Counted from the first letter of the stretch, positions 25,479-34,190 are shown. The stretch: 64,000 nt of DNA from Modestobacter caceresii (GCF_000761485.1 NZ_JPMX01000003.1:23325-87324); one strand, 5' to 3'. Notes: generated from the sequence alone by a model not told the origin. A program made the numbers and translations.

Positions 25479-27048
25479 GGGACACCTCGCGGGTGAGCAG
25501 TTCGGTGGCCGGGTCGTGGTGGTCGGGGGCCTTGCGGACGACGCCGTCCAGGCCCTTGCCGCCGTCCGGGGACCGTTTGGTGATGCCGAAGGTGCCGTCG
25601 GCGATCGCCTGGATCAGGCCCTGTGGATGGGCGGCGATCCGCTCCAGCAGCTCGACCGCCTCGGTCAGCACGGTGTGCGCCCGGCGGTCGATGAACCCGC
25701 CGGGCTGCGGGGCGAAGTCCTCGTGCAGGTTCCCGGCGGCCTCGAGCACGTAGCGGACGTTGCGCAGCGCCAGGTCGCGGTCGGACAGCCAGGGGGTGAC
25801 CACGGCCTCGGTCATCATCCCGACCAGCAGGATGCCCTGGCCGGTCAGCGCCCCGGCCAGGTTGAAGAACCCGTCCAGCAGGTAGCCGCGGAAGACGTCG
25901 CCGGTCATGTGCTTGGTCGGCGGCATCCACTTGAGCGGCGCGTCCGGGAACAGCCCGCGGGCCAGCAGTGCGTGCGCCAGCTCCAGCCGGAAGGACTCGG
26001 GGACGGCCGGGTCGATCTCGAAGGCGTGCCCGAGGCCCAGCTGCCAGTCCTCGAGCCCGGCCTCGTGTGCGAGCCGCTCGTTCAGCAGCTGGCTGACGGT
26101 GACGGTGTGCGCCTCGTCGACGGCGTCGGCGGTGGTGAGGTAGTTGTCCTCGCCGGTGTTGATGATGATCCCGGCGCGGGCGTGCACCATCCGGCTGAAC
26201 CGCTGGTCGACGAAGGTCCGGTGCGGGTTGATGTCGCGGAAGAGGATCCCGTACATCGCGTCGTTGAGCATCATGTCCAGCCGCTCCAGCCCGGCCAGGA
26301 CGGCGATCTCCGGCATGCACAGCCCGGAGGCGTAGTTGGTCAGCCGGACGTAGCGGCCCAGTTCGGCGCTGACGTCGTCCAGCGCGGCCCGCATCAGCCG
26401 GAAGTTCTCCTGGGTGGCGTACGTGCCGGCGTAGCCGGTGCGGGTGGCGCCTTCGGGCACGTAGTCCAGCAGCGACTGCCCGGTGGAGCGGATGACGGCG
26501 ATGACGTCGGCCCCGGCGCGGGCGGCGGCCTGCGCCTGCGGGATGTCCTCGTAGATGTCACCGGTGGCCACGATCAGGTAGATCCACGGACGGCGCGGCG
26601 GGTCGCCGTGGGTGGCCACCAGCTCCTCCCGGCGGGCCCGGTTGGCGTCGATCCGGGCGATCCCGGCACCGACGGCCGCGCGGCTGGCCTCCCGGGCCCG
26701 GTCGGCGGCGGCGCCCTCGGGCACGGTGAACCGGGCGGTGCCGGCGCCGACCTGCTCGGCGAGGTCCTGCAGCGTGCCGCCGGAGCCCAGCGCGTGCCAG
26801 GCCGGCAGGGCGACGCCGTGCTCCAGCCCGACCTGGTCGCGGACCGCGTCCACCACGCGGTTCACCCACGGCACCTCGCCGTCGCCGTCCACCGGGTCGG
26901 TGCCGGTCAACCCGGCGAGCCGCAGCGTGGCCCGTTCCACCGAGACGGTCGTGTAGGTCGCGGCCAGGTCCACCACCGGCGCTGCCGCCCGGGCGGCGAG
27001 CTCCCGCGCCCGCGCCACCAACGCCTGGTCCAGTTGCAGTCGGCTCAT
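25471..27048 (-). CDS. kamD: lysine 5,6-aminomutase alpha subunit
   Basis: A 525-residue TIM-barrel catalytic subunit. Family segments are continuous from PWIYLIVATGDIYEDIPQAQAAARAGADVIAVIRSTGQSLLDYVPEG through TGYAGTYATQENFRLMR, NYASGLCMPE and LNDAMYGILFRDINPHRTFVDQRFSR to INTGEDNYLTT. Length fits KamD of lysine-fermenting clostridia (about 510-520 residues). ATG 27048 follows GGGGAG by 4-5 nt. The gap of 100 nt to the upstream amidohydrolase contains a hairpin. It works with KamE, encoded in the overlapping next gene. Confidence 0.95.
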   Translation of the reverse strand: MSRLQLDQALVARARELAARAAAPVVDLAATYTTVSVERATLRLAGLTGTDPVDGDGEVPWVNRVVDAVRDQVGLEHGVALPAWHALGSGGTLQDLAEQVGAGTARFTVPEGAAADRAREASRAAVGAGIARIDANRARREELVATHGDPPRRPWIYLIVATGDIYEDIPQAQAAARAGADVIAVIRSTGQSLLDYVPEGATRTGYAGTYATQENFRLMRAALDDVSAELGRYVRLTNYASGLCMPEIAVLAGLERLDMMLNDAMYGILFRDINPHRTFVDQRFSRMVHARAGIIINTGEDNYLTTADAVDEAHTVTVSQLLNERLAHEAGLEDWQLGLGHAFEIDPAVPESFRLELAHALLARGLFPDAPLKWMPPTKHMTGDVFRGYLLDGFFNLAGALTGQGILLVGMMTEAVVTPWLSDRDLALRNVRYVLEAAGNLHEDFAPQPGGFIDRRAHTVLTEAVELLERIAAHPQGLIQAIADGTFGITKRSPDGGKGLDGVVRKAPDHHDPATELLTREVSRA

Positions 27049-27078
27049 CGCACTCCCCTGTGTCGGGTCGGCTCCGGT

Positions 27079-27100
27079 GCAGGAGGCAGAGGCCTCCTGC
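27079..27100. terminator. hairpin inside the lysine cluster
   Basis: GCAGGAGGC (27079-27087) pairs with GCCTCCTGC (27092-27100) around AGAG. It lies in the 100-nt gap between the amidohydrolase stop and kamD, so it could be a weak internal terminator/attenuator, or could mask a GGAGG-like sequence. Confidence 0.4.
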
Positions 27101-27148
27101 CGGGGACGACGACGCGGCTCCGCGCCGGCTGCGGTGTGCCCTGGCGGG

Positions 27149-28654
27149 TCAACACGGCTCCCCGGCGACGATCAGCTGGCGGCAGGTGGGGCGGGCACGG
27201 GCGGCGAGGACGGCGGAGAGCGTCAGCTCGGTCGCCCACAGCGCCAGGTCCGCCGGCGCACCGACCGCCAGCGGCCCCTCCGGGTGCTCCCCGCGGGTGG
27301 CGACCCAGCCGCCGTGGGTCGCCGCGTCGAAGGCGTCGAACGGGCGCATGCCGGAGCCGGGGGTGGTGTGGTCGACCGCCGCGTGCACCCCGCCCCACGG
27401 GTCCAACGGGGTGACCGGGGCGTCGCTGCCGATGGCCACGGCCACCCCGGCGTCGACGAGGTCGGCCAGCGGGTTGCAGCCGGCGGCCCGCTCGACCCCC
27501 AGCCGCTCGGCGTACATGCCGGCCGGCCCTCCCCAGGCGGCGTCGAAGGCGGGCTGGACGCTGGCGACCATCCCCCACCGGCGCAGCTGGTCGATCGCGG
27601 CGTCGCCGACCATCTCCACGTGCTCCAGGCGGTGCCGGCAGGCCCGGACGGCGTCCCGGCCCAGCTCCGCGACGACCGCGCCGACCGCGGCCAGCACCTG
27701 GTCGACGGCGGCGTCCCCGATGCAGTGGAACCCGGCCTGCAGCCCGGTGACGGTGCAGGCGCGGACGTGCTCGACGAGGGCCGCGGTGTCGAAGCGCAGT
27801 GCGCCGGTGGTCTCCGGCCGATCGGCGTAGGGGCTGCTCAGTGCCGCGGTGTGCGAGCCGAACGCGCCGTCGCAGAACAGGTCACCGCCGGCGCCGGCCA
27901 GCCGGAGCTCCCGGACGACGTCCAGCCCGCCACGCTCGGACAACTCGCCCCAGTACCCGACCACCCGCGGCCCGGGCGCCTCGGCGGCCAGCGTGAGCAG
28001 CGCGGCGAGGTCCTCGGCGCTGGACACCTCCGGGCCGGCCATCTCGTGCACGCTGCCGATGCCCAGTGCGGCCGCGGCGTCCAGGGTGGCCCGCTGGGCG
28101 CTGCGGCGCTGGTCCGGCGGCACCGACCCGTAGGCGGCCTGCCGGGCGGCGTGGTGGGCGTCGAGCCGGAGCCGGCCGTCGGGGCTGTACCCGGGCAGCT
28201 CGGTGATGCCGGGCACCCGGTCCAGCAGGGCGGTGGAGACGGTGGCCGAGTGCACGTCGACCCGGGCCAGGTAGGCCGGCCGCTCCCCCACCACCGCGTC
28301 CAGGTCGTGCCGGGTGAGCCCGCGGCCCTCGGGCCAGGCCGTCTCGTCCCAGCCGGTGCCGAGCACCGTGCCGGTGGGGGCGGCGGTGGTCTGGGCGGTG
28401 ACGCCGGTCAGCGCGGACCGCAGGCTGTCGGCGCCGTGCAGGTCCAGCCCGGTCAGCGCCAGGCCGGTGGCGGTGGCGTGGACGTGGGCGTCGACGAACG
28501 CGGGGGTCAGCAGCGCTCCCCCGCCGTCCAGCACCCGGGCTGCCGTGGGTGCGTCGGCCGCGGCGCCCAGCCAGGCGATCCGCCCGTCGACGACGTGCAC
28601 GGCACGGCCGGGCCGGTCGCCGACCGTCACGTCCCGGATGAGCAGCCCGCTCAC
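27149..28654 (-). CDS. amidohydrolase family protein (YtcJ-like, Amidohydro_3)
   Basis: A 501-residue metal-dependent hydrolase of the amidohydrolase superfamily. Ligand motifs are visible: DAHVHA (first His pair), GFHCIGDAAVD (His), HRLEHVEM (His) and IGSDAP (Asp), on the usual barrel with a composite beta-sandwich formed by both termini. The start overlaps the kdd stop by 4 nt, so it belongs to the lysine cluster. In clostridia this position is not occupied by such an enzyme. It may hydrolyse an amide or lactam derived from an amino-acid intermediate, but this is only inference. The substrate is unknown. Confidence 0.85.
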   Translation of the reverse strand: MSGLLIRDVTVGDRPGRAVHVVDGRIAWLGAAADAPTAARVLDGGGALLTPAFVDAHVHATATGLALTGLDLHGADSLRSALTGVTAQTTAAPTGTVLGTGWDETAWPEGRGLTRHDLDAVVGERPAYLARVDVHSATVSTALLDRVPGITELPGYSPDGRLRLDAHHAARQAAYGSVPPDQRRSAQRATLDAAAALGIGSVHEMAGPEVSSAEDLAALLTLAAEAPGPRVVGYWGELSERGGLDVVRELRLAGAGGDLFCDGAFGSHTAALSSPYADRPETTGALRFDTAALVEHVRACTVTGLQAGFHCIGDAAVDQVLAAVGAVVAELGRDAVRACRHRLEHVEMVGDAAIDQLRRWGMVASVQPAFDAAWGGPAGMYAERLGVERAAGCNPLADLVDAGVAVAIGSDAPVTPLDPWGGVHAAVDHTTPGSGMRPFDAFDAATHGGWVATRGEHPEGPLAVGAPADLALWATELTLSAVLAARARPTCRQLIVAGEPC

Positions 28655-29688
28655 GAGGCGCGGACCCGCGGCTCGATCAGCGACCGCACACCCGGCGAGT
28701 GCCGGTAGAGGTCCATCGCCAGGGCTGCGTGCCCCGGCGTGTAGCCGTTGCCCACGAGCATCGTCACGTCCGCCGCCATCCCCTCAGCTCCCAGGGCCGC
28801 CGCCGAGAAGGACGTGGCCATGGAGAAGAAGACCACGGTGCCGCCGTCGGCCGTCGCGAGGACCGCCCCGTGCTCGGCGCCGGGGGTGTCGACGCACACG
28901 ACGGTGACGTCGACCGGCTGGCCGACCGCTGCGGCGACGGCGAACGGATCGGTGGCGTCGGCCACGACCACCTCGTCGGCCAGCCGCGCCGCCCGCAGCG
29001 CCGTGGCCTCCCGCTCGTCGCGGACCACGCCGACCAGCCGGCCGGCGCGGGCGTCCCGGGCGGCGGCCAGGCTCAGGCAGCCGGACTTGCCGGCCGCACC
29101 CAGGACGGCGACCGAGGGCCGGTGACCCGAGCGGTGCACGACCCGTTCGGTGGCCGCCGGGGCGCCACAGACGTCGAGCACCGCCAGCGCCACCTCCTGG
29201 GGCAGGTCGTCGGGGAGGACGGCGGCGATGGAGCGGGCGAAGAGGACCGCCGTCCCGGCGGCCGGCACCTGCTCGCTGCGCCCGTCCCACTGCGCCAGTC
29301 CGTCGGTGATCCGCAGCGGGGTGAGCGTGAGGGAGACCAGGGTGGCCACCCGCTGGCCGGGTTCCAGGCCCAGCGGGGAGTCGTCGCCCACCTCGTCGAC
29401 GACGCCGATGAGCATCCCGCCCGAGCCGGTGACCGGGTTGTGCATCTTGCCCCGGCTCCCGACGATCCCGAGGACGGCGGCGCGCACCCGGTCGCCGTCC
29501 CCGCCGTGTTCCTCGGCCAGCTGCCGGTAGGAGGCGGCATCGAGGTTGAGCCGGTGCACGGCGATGCGGACCTCGTCGGGGCCGATCCGCGGGTCGGGGT
29601 CCAGCCGGGCGGCCGCCTGGGGCAGCACGCCGGCCGGTTCGAGCACCCGGTGCACTCCGAGGCTGCGGTGCAGCGCGTTCATCGCCAC
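28651..29688 (-). CDS. kdd: L-erythro-3,5-diaminohexanoate dehydrogenase
   Basis: A 345-residue NAD(P)-dependent dehydrogenase related to zinc-free alcohol dehydrogenase-like proteins. The run ARLDPDPRIGPDEVRIAVHRLNLDAASYRQL, GIVGSRGKMHNPVTGSGGMLIG and VAVLGAAGKSGCLSLAAAR (dinucleotide-binding) is characteristic of Kdd, which oxidatively deaminates 3,5-diaminohexanoate to 5-amino-3-oxohexanoate. It is the first gene of the leftward operon and diverges from kamA over 124 bp. Start is ATG 29688, with ATG 29682 as alternative; GAAGGGA lies upstream. The neighbours kamA, kamD, kamE and kal support the assignment. Confidence 0.93.
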   Translation of the reverse strand: MAMNALHRSLGVHRVLEPAGVLPQAAARLDPDPRIGPDEVRIAVHRLNLDAASYRQLAEEHGGDGDRVRAAVLGIVGSRGKMHNPVTGSGGMLIGVVDEVGDDSPLGLEPGQRVATLVSLTLTPLRITDGLAQWDGRSEQVPAAGTAVLFARSIAAVLPDDLPQEVALAVLDVCGAPAATERVVHRSGHRPSVAVLGAAGKSGCLSLAAARDARAGRLVGVVRDEREATALRAARLADEVVVADATDPFAVAAAVGQPVDVTVVCVDTPGAEHGAVLATADGGTVVFFSMATSFSAAALGAEGMAADVTMLVGNGYTPGHAALAMDLYRHSPGVRSLIEPRVRAS

Positions 29689-29704
29689 CGTCGTCCCTTC
29701 GTCG

Positions 29705-29770
29705 TCTCCGGCTCGACACCGGAGAACCTATCGTGATCTGCCCCTGATGCCGCACTTCTTCCCGTAGGGT
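29705..29770. promoter_or_regulatory. divergent kdd / kamA promoter region
   Basis: TAGGTT at 29725-29730 (minus) and TAGGGT at 29765-29770 (plus) are likely -10 boxes for kdd and kamA. They lie 34 bp apart, so the two promoters share their upstream DNA. A 7-bp-stem hairpin (29705-29725) lies in the kdd leader. No cobalamin or lysine riboswitch fold is apparent. Confidence 0.45.
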
Positions 29771-29812
29771 CGCGGTGTCGTAGTCGAAGACGTCGCGCGG
29801 ACAGGAGTTCCG

Positions 29813-31180
29813 GTGCTGGAGCAGCCCTACGAGTACACCGCCCGTGAGCTCATCGAGCCCGACTGGCGGCGGTTGCCCGGCTTCGCCGAGGTCACCGACG
29901 AGGACTGGCGCAGCGCACAGTGGCAGCGCGCGCACTGCGTGAAGAACGTGCGCCAGCTGCGCGGTGTGTACGGCGACCTGCTGGACGAGTCGTTCTACGC
30001 CGACGTCGAGGCCGACCAGGCCGGGCGGGCGACGATGTCGCTGCTGCTGCCGCCGCAGATGCTCAACACGATGGTGCCCGCGGCGCTGCCCTCGACCGCC
30101 GCGATGCTCGCCGACCCGGTGCGTCGCTACATGCTCCCGGTCGCCTCCGACCGGCTGCCCGGCGACGAGGCGAGCCACCCGCACGCGGCCCGCGACTCGC
30201 TGCACGAGCACGAGATGTGGGCCGTCGAGGGCCTCACCCACCGCTACCCGACCAAGGTGCTGGCCGAGCTGCTGTCCACCTGCCCGCAGTACTGCGGGCA
30301 CTGCACCCGGATGGACCTGGTCGGCAACTCCACCCCGGCGGTGGACAAGCTCCGCTTCGACCTGAAGCCGGTCGACCGGCAGGCCGAGATGCTCGCCTAC
30401 CTGCGCCGTACCCCTGGCGTCCGGGACGTCGTCGTCTCCGGTGGCGACGTGGCCAACCTGCCGTTCAAGAACCTGGCCGCGTTCGTCGAGGGGCTGCTCG
30501 AGATCGACTCGATCCGCGACGTCCGGCTCGCCTCCAAGGCGCTGATGGGCCTCCCCCAGCACTGGCTGCAGCCCGAGGTGGTCGACGGGATGGGCCGGCT
30601 GGCGGCCATCGCGCGGGCACGCGGCGTCTCGCTGGCGGTGCACACCCACGTCAACGCCGCCCAGTCGGTGACCCCGCTGGTCGCCGAGGCCACCCGGGCG
30701 CTGCTGGCGGCCGGCGTGCGCGACGTGCGGAACCAGGGCGTATTGCTGGCCGGGGTGAACGCCACCGCCGGGCAGCTGCTGGACCTGTGCTTCGCGCTGC
30801 TCGACGGCGCCTCGATCACGCCCTACTACTTCTACATGTGCGACATGATCCCCAGCGCCGAGCACTGGCGGGTCTCGCTGGGCACCGCGCAGACCCTGCA
30901 GCACGACGTCATGGGCTACCTGCCGGGCTTCGCGACGCCGCGGATCGTGTGCGACGTGCCCTACGTCGGCAAGCGCTGGGTGCACCAGGTCGCCGAGTAC
31001 GACCGCGAGCGCGGCATCTCCTACTGGACGAAGAACTACCGCACCGGCATCGAGCGCACCGACGCCGACGCCCTCGACCGCCGCTACGCCTACTACGACC
31101 CGATCGCCGGCCTTCCCGCCGAGGGCCGCGCCTGGTGGGCCGCCCAGCGCGACCGCCAGCTCACCCCCGCCGGCGGCTGA
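29813..31180 (+). CDS. kamA: lysine 2,3-aminomutase family radical SAM protein
   Basis: A 455-residue radical SAM/PLP enzyme that interconverts L-lysine and beta-lysine. The cluster motif CPQYCGHC gives Cys157, Cys161 and Cys164. Two Asp residues that bind the substrate side-chain amine in the clostridial enzyme are matched by Asp344 (YMCDM) and Asp381 (VCDVPYVGK). The PLP lysine would be Lys387; the usual PGGGGK loop is replaced by PYVGK, one residue shorter. This is an actinobacterial variant seen in related genomes, from memory. GTG 29813 follows ACAGGAG by 6 nt. Its product feeds KamDE and Kdd. Confidence 0.9.
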   Translation: MLEQPYEYTARELIEPDWRRLPGFAEVTDEDWRSAQWQRAHCVKNVRQLRGVYGDLLDESFYADVEADQAGRATMSLLLPPQMLNTMVPAALPSTAAMLADPVRRYMLPVASDRLPGDEASHPHAARDSLHEHEMWAVEGLTHRYPTKVLAELLSTCPQYCGHCTRMDLVGNSTPAVDKLRFDLKPVDRQAEMLAYLRRTPGVRDVVVSGGDVANLPFKNLAAFVEGLLEIDSIRDVRLASKALMGLPQHWLQPEVVDGMGRLAAIARARGVSLAVHTHVNAAQSVTPLVAEATRALLAAGVRDVRNQGVLLAGVNATAGQLLDLCFALLDGASITPYYFYMCDMIPSAEHWRVSLGTAQTLQHDVMGYLPGFATPRIVCDVPYVGKRWVHQVAEYDRERGISYWTKNYRTGIERTDADALDRRYAYYDPIAGLPAEGRAWWAAQRDRQLTPAGG

Positions 31181-31213
31181 CGCCCCGGTCACCGCCCCCT
31201 CCCGCTCCACCGA

Positions 31214-31238
31214 CGGTGATCAGGTGACCTGATCACCG
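31214..31238. repeat. perfect 25-bp palindrome between kamA and GNAT gene
   Basis: Arms CGGTGATCAGGT and complement around a central G. A second, imperfect copy with the same GATCAGG-GACCTGATC core is centred 63 bp downstream. They could be a terminator for kamA or operators for the following gene. Confidence 0.6.
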
Positions 31239-31280
31239 GCTTTCCTCCCTCACCAGCGTTGGTGCGGGGGGACAGTTCTC

Positions 31281-31297
31281 GATCAGGGGACCTGATC
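31281..31297. repeat. second copy of the GATCAGG palindrome
   Basis: GATCAGG and CCTGATC flank GGA; the flanking bases do not pair. It shares most of its positions with the palindrome centred 63 bp upstream and lies 56 bp before the GNAT start. Confidence 0.55.
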
Positions 31298-31352
31298 ACT
31301 GCTGGGAGGGCGGCGGGGTTTCGACCGGGCGGACGGCGGTAGGCACCTCCGG

Positions 31353-31865
31353 GTGGAACTGCTGTGCACCGACCGGCTGCGGCTGCGGGCCTGGACGACG
31401 GACGACGCCGACCTCGCCCGCCTCGCCGACCTGTACAGCCGGGACGAGGTGACCCGCTGGCTGGGCGGTGCACCCACGGTGTCGCCCGCTGAGCTCGTCG
31501 AGCGCTGGCGGCTGGTGCACCAGCTGGACCCGGCGCACGGGTGCTGGGCGATCGAGCCGCGCAGCGGCGGCCCACCGGCGGGCACGGTGCTGCTCAAGCC
31601 CCTCCCCCACGGCGTCGGTGAGGTCGAGGTCGGCTGGCACCTGCACCCGGACAGCTGGCGGCTCGGCTACGCCACCGAGGCGGCCCGGGCGGTCGTCGAC
31701 CGGGCGTTCGACGACGGGCTGCTGGAGGTCTACGCCGTCGTCCGGCCGGGCAACGAGGCCTCGCTGCGGGTCTGCCAGAAGCTGGGCATGCAGGCGCTGG
31801 GCCGCACCACCCGCTGGTACGGCACCGAGCTGGAGGCGTTCCGGCTCGAGGCCCCGGCGGAGTGA
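31353..31865 (+). CDS. GNAT family N-acetyltransferase (RimJ/RimL type)
   Basis: A 170-residue single-domain acetyltransferase. TDRLRLRAWTTDDADLARLADLY is the typical RimJ/RimL opening, and the acetyl-CoA region is WHLHPDSWRLGYATEAARAVVDRAF (R-x-G-Y-A loop), followed by VVRPGNEASLRVCQKLGMQALGRT. The substrate may be a protein N-terminus or a small amine; this cannot be read. Start GTG 31353 lies 7 nt after TAGGCA, a weak -10. Two related palindromes lie in its 5' region. The LMF-like gene starts 12 nt after its stop. Confidence 0.87.
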   Translation: MELLCTDRLRLRAWTTDDADLARLADLYSRDEVTRWLGGAPTVSPAELVERWRLVHQLDPAHGCWAIEPRSGGPPAGTVLLKPLPHGVGEVEVGWHLHPDSWRLGYATEAARAVVDRAFDDGLLEVYAVVRPGNEASLRVCQKLGMQALGRTTRWYGTELEAFRLEAPAE

Positions 31866-31877
31866 GCGGAGGCCACC

Positions 31878-33314
31878 GTGGACTGGTTCGCCGACCCGGG
31901 CGCCTGGATGGGCCGCTGGGTGTTCACCCGGGGACTCGCGCTGGTCTACCTGATCGCGTTCGTCGCCGCGCTGCGGCAGGGACGGGCACTGCTCGGCACC
32001 CACGGCCTGACGCCGGCCCCCCGGTACCTGGAGCGGGCCTCCTGGAAGCGCGCGCCGAGCCTGTTCCACCTGCACTGGTCCGACCGGTTCTTCGCCGGCT
32101 GCTGCTGGACCGGCATCGCGCTCTCCGCCGCCGCTCTCGGCGGGCTGGCCGACCGGCTGCCGCTGGCCGGCTGGATGGCGCTGTGGGCGGTGCTCTGGGC
32201 GCTCTACCTGTCGATCGTGAACGTCGGGCAGATCTGGTACGGCTTCGGCTGGGAGTCGCTGCTGCTGGAGGCCGGGTTCCTCGCCGTCTTCCTCGGCCCG
32301 GCGCACGTCGCACCACCCGTGCTGGGCATGTGGCTGCTGCGCTGGCTGCTCTTCCGGCTGGAGCTCGGCGCCGGGTTGATCAAGATGCGCGGTGACCGTT
32401 GCTGGCGGGAGCTGACCTGCCTGAACTGGCACCACGAGACCCAGCCGATGCCCAACCCGCTGAGCTGGTGGTTCCACCGGCTCAGCCCCGGGCTGCACCG
32501 GGTGGAGACGCTGGCCAACCACGTCACCCAGCTGGTCGTCGTGTTCGGTCTGCTGGCGCCACAGCCGATCGCCGGCGCGGCGGCCCTGGTCATCGTGGTC
32601 ACCCAGGGGTACCTGCTGATCAGCGGCAACTTCGCCTGGCTGAACGCGCTGACCCTGGTGCTGGCCCTGTCGGTGGTCGACGGGCGCTGGCTGGCCGCCG
32701 CGCTCCCTGTCGACCGCCCCGACGAGCTCTCCTCCCCCACCTGGTTCGTCGGCGTGGGGATCGGGCTGGCGCTGCTGGTCGCCGTCCTCAGCGTGGCGCC
32801 GGTGCGGAACATGCTGTCCCCGGGGCAGCGGATGAACACCAGCTTCGACCCGCTGCGGCTGGTGAACAGCTACGGCGCCTTCGGCTCGGTGACCAAGGTG
32901 CGCCGGGAGCTGGTGGTCGAGGCCACCGACGGCACCGGGCCGGACGCTGTGTGGCGGGAGTACGAGTTCCGCGGCAAGCCCGGCGACGTCCACCGCCGTC
33001 CGCCCCAGTGGGCGCCCTACCATCTGCGGCTGGACTGGCTGATGTGGTTCGTGGCCCTCTCGCCGGCCTATGGCCGGGCCTGGCTGCTGCCCTTCCTCGG
33101 CAAGCTGCTGGACGCCGACCCGGCCACCCTGCGGCTGCTGCGGTCGGCGCCCTTCGGCACCGACCGCCCCGCCGCGGTCCGGGTGCTCGTCTACCGCTAC
33201 CGGTTCACCACCCGCCAGGAACGGCGGGAGACCGGTGCGTGGTGGCACCGCAACTATGAACGGGAGATGGTCGCCCCGCTCACCGCCGACGACGTCGGCG
33301 TGCGGGTGCGCTGA
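31878..33314 (+). CDS. lipase maturation factor family protein
   Basis: A 478-residue polytopic membrane protein. The N-terminal two thirds hold about eight helices with the LMF signature LSIVNVGQIWYGFGWESLLLEAGFLAVFLGP, RWLLFRLELGAGLIKMRGDRCWRELTCLNWHHETQPMPNPLSW. The C-terminal soluble domain carries VRRELVVEATDG and FRGKPGDVHRRPPQWAPYHLRLDWLMWF. Human LMF1 helps lipases fold in the ER; the bacterial role is unknown and presumably envelope-linked. GTG 31878 follows GCGGAGG by 5 nt, and the gene is likely cotranscribed with the GNAT gene. Its stop almost abuts the convergent acyltransferase stop (3 nt). Confidence 0.9.
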   Translation: MDWFADPGAWMGRWVFTRGLALVYLIAFVAALRQGRALLGTHGLTPAPRYLERASWKRAPSLFHLHWSDRFFAGCCWTGIALSAAALGGLADRLPLAGWMALWAVLWALYLSIVNVGQIWYGFGWESLLLEAGFLAVFLGPAHVAPPVLGMWLLRWLLFRLELGAGLIKMRGDRCWRELTCLNWHHETQPMPNPLSWWFHRLSPGLHRVETLANHVTQLVVVFGLLAPQPIAGAAALVIVVTQGYLLISGNFAWLNALTLVLALSVVDGRWLAAALPVDRPDELSSPTWFVGVGIGLALLVAVLSVAPVRNMLSPGQRMNTSFDPLRLVNSYGAFGSVTKVRRELVVEATDGTGPDAVWREYEFRGKPGDVHRRPPQWAPYHLRLDWLMWFVALSPAYGRAWLLPFLGKLLDADPATLRLLRSAPFGTDRPAAVRVLVYRYRFTTRQERRETGAWWHRNYEREMVAPLTADDVGVRVR

Positions 33315-33317
33315 GGG

Positions 33318-34184
33318 TCAGCGGCGGACGCGACCCAGCAGCGCCTTGGCCCGGGCCAGCGGGTGCGGGGCCTTGACCCGCGTCCGGTTGCCGGCGGCGT
33401 AGTCGGCGTCGTTGATCGCGGCCACCTCCGGGGTCGGCGCGCTGCCGCCCAGGTGGGCCGGCTGCCACCAGCGGTCGCCGTCCCCGGCCGGCTGGTCCGG
33501 GTAGGTGCGCTGCGCCTCGTCGAGCAGCTCGACCATCGCCGCCTTGGTGCGCCGGAGCAGGGCCTGCGGCTTCTCCCCCGGCTCGGGGACGATCGGCTCG
33601 CCGATGATCACCGTCACCGGCACGTCCCGGCGCAGCACCACCTTGTGTGCCTTGGTGGCGATGCGCTGCCCGCCCCAGACGGCGGCGGGGACGATCGGCA
33701 CCCCGGCCTCGACTGCCATCCGGGCTGCCCCGGCCTTGACGTCCTTGACGGTGAACGAGGTGCTGATCGTCGCCTCGGGGAAGATCCCGACCAGATGGCC
33801 GTCCTTGAGCGCCCGGACGGCGGCGTCGAACGCCGAGGCACCGGCCTTGCGGTCGACCGGGATGTGCTGCATGGCGCGCATGAAGGGCCCGGCGAACCAG
33901 TGCCCGAAGATCGCGGCCTTCGCCATGAACCGCACCAGTCGGTGCTGCGGCAGCGCGGCGAGCCCGAGGTAGGTGAAGTCGAAGTAGGAGACGTGGTTGC
34001 TGCAGATGACCGCGCCACCGGTGGCCGGGACCTGCTCGGCCCCGCGGATGTCGAACCGGAAGCGGAACAGCCGGAAGACGACCAGCACGATCCGGATCAC
34101 CGACCGGTAGGGGCGGTCCCGAGGGTCCGGCTTCGGCCCGAACAGGTCCCGGCGGGCGACGTCGCCCCAGCTGGCCGTGTACAT
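33318..34184 (-). CDS. 1-acyl-sn-glycerol-3-phosphate acyltransferase-like (PlsC domain)
   Basis: A 288-residue acyltransferase. The catalytic motif is NHVSYFD (NHxxxxD), motif II lies in KAAIFGHWFAGPFMRAMQHIPVDR, and motif III is GIFPEATIS. A hydrophobic stretch near residue 30 (VIRIVLVVFRLFRF) may attach it to the membrane. It would acylate lysophosphatidate or a related lipid. A hydrophilic tail of about 60 residues follows the domain. ATG 34184 is 6 nt after TAGGGT, indicating a leaderless mRNA. It converges with the LMF gene. Confidence 0.9.
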   Translation of the reverse strand: MYTASWGDVARRDLFGPKPDPRDRPYRSVIRIVLVVFRLFRFRFDIRGAEQVPATGGAVICSNHVSYFDFTYLGLAALPQHRLVRFMAKAAIFGHWFAGPFMRAMQHIPVDRKAGASAFDAAVRALKDGHLVGIFPEATISTSFTVKDVKAGAARMAVEAGVPIVPAAVWGGQRIATKAHKVVLRRDVPVTVIIGEPIVPEPGEKPQALLRRTKAAMVELLDEAQRTYPDQPAGDGDRWWQPAHLGGSAPTPEVAAINDADYAAGNRTRVKAPHPLARAKALLGRVRR

Positions 34185-34190
34185 GGGCGG

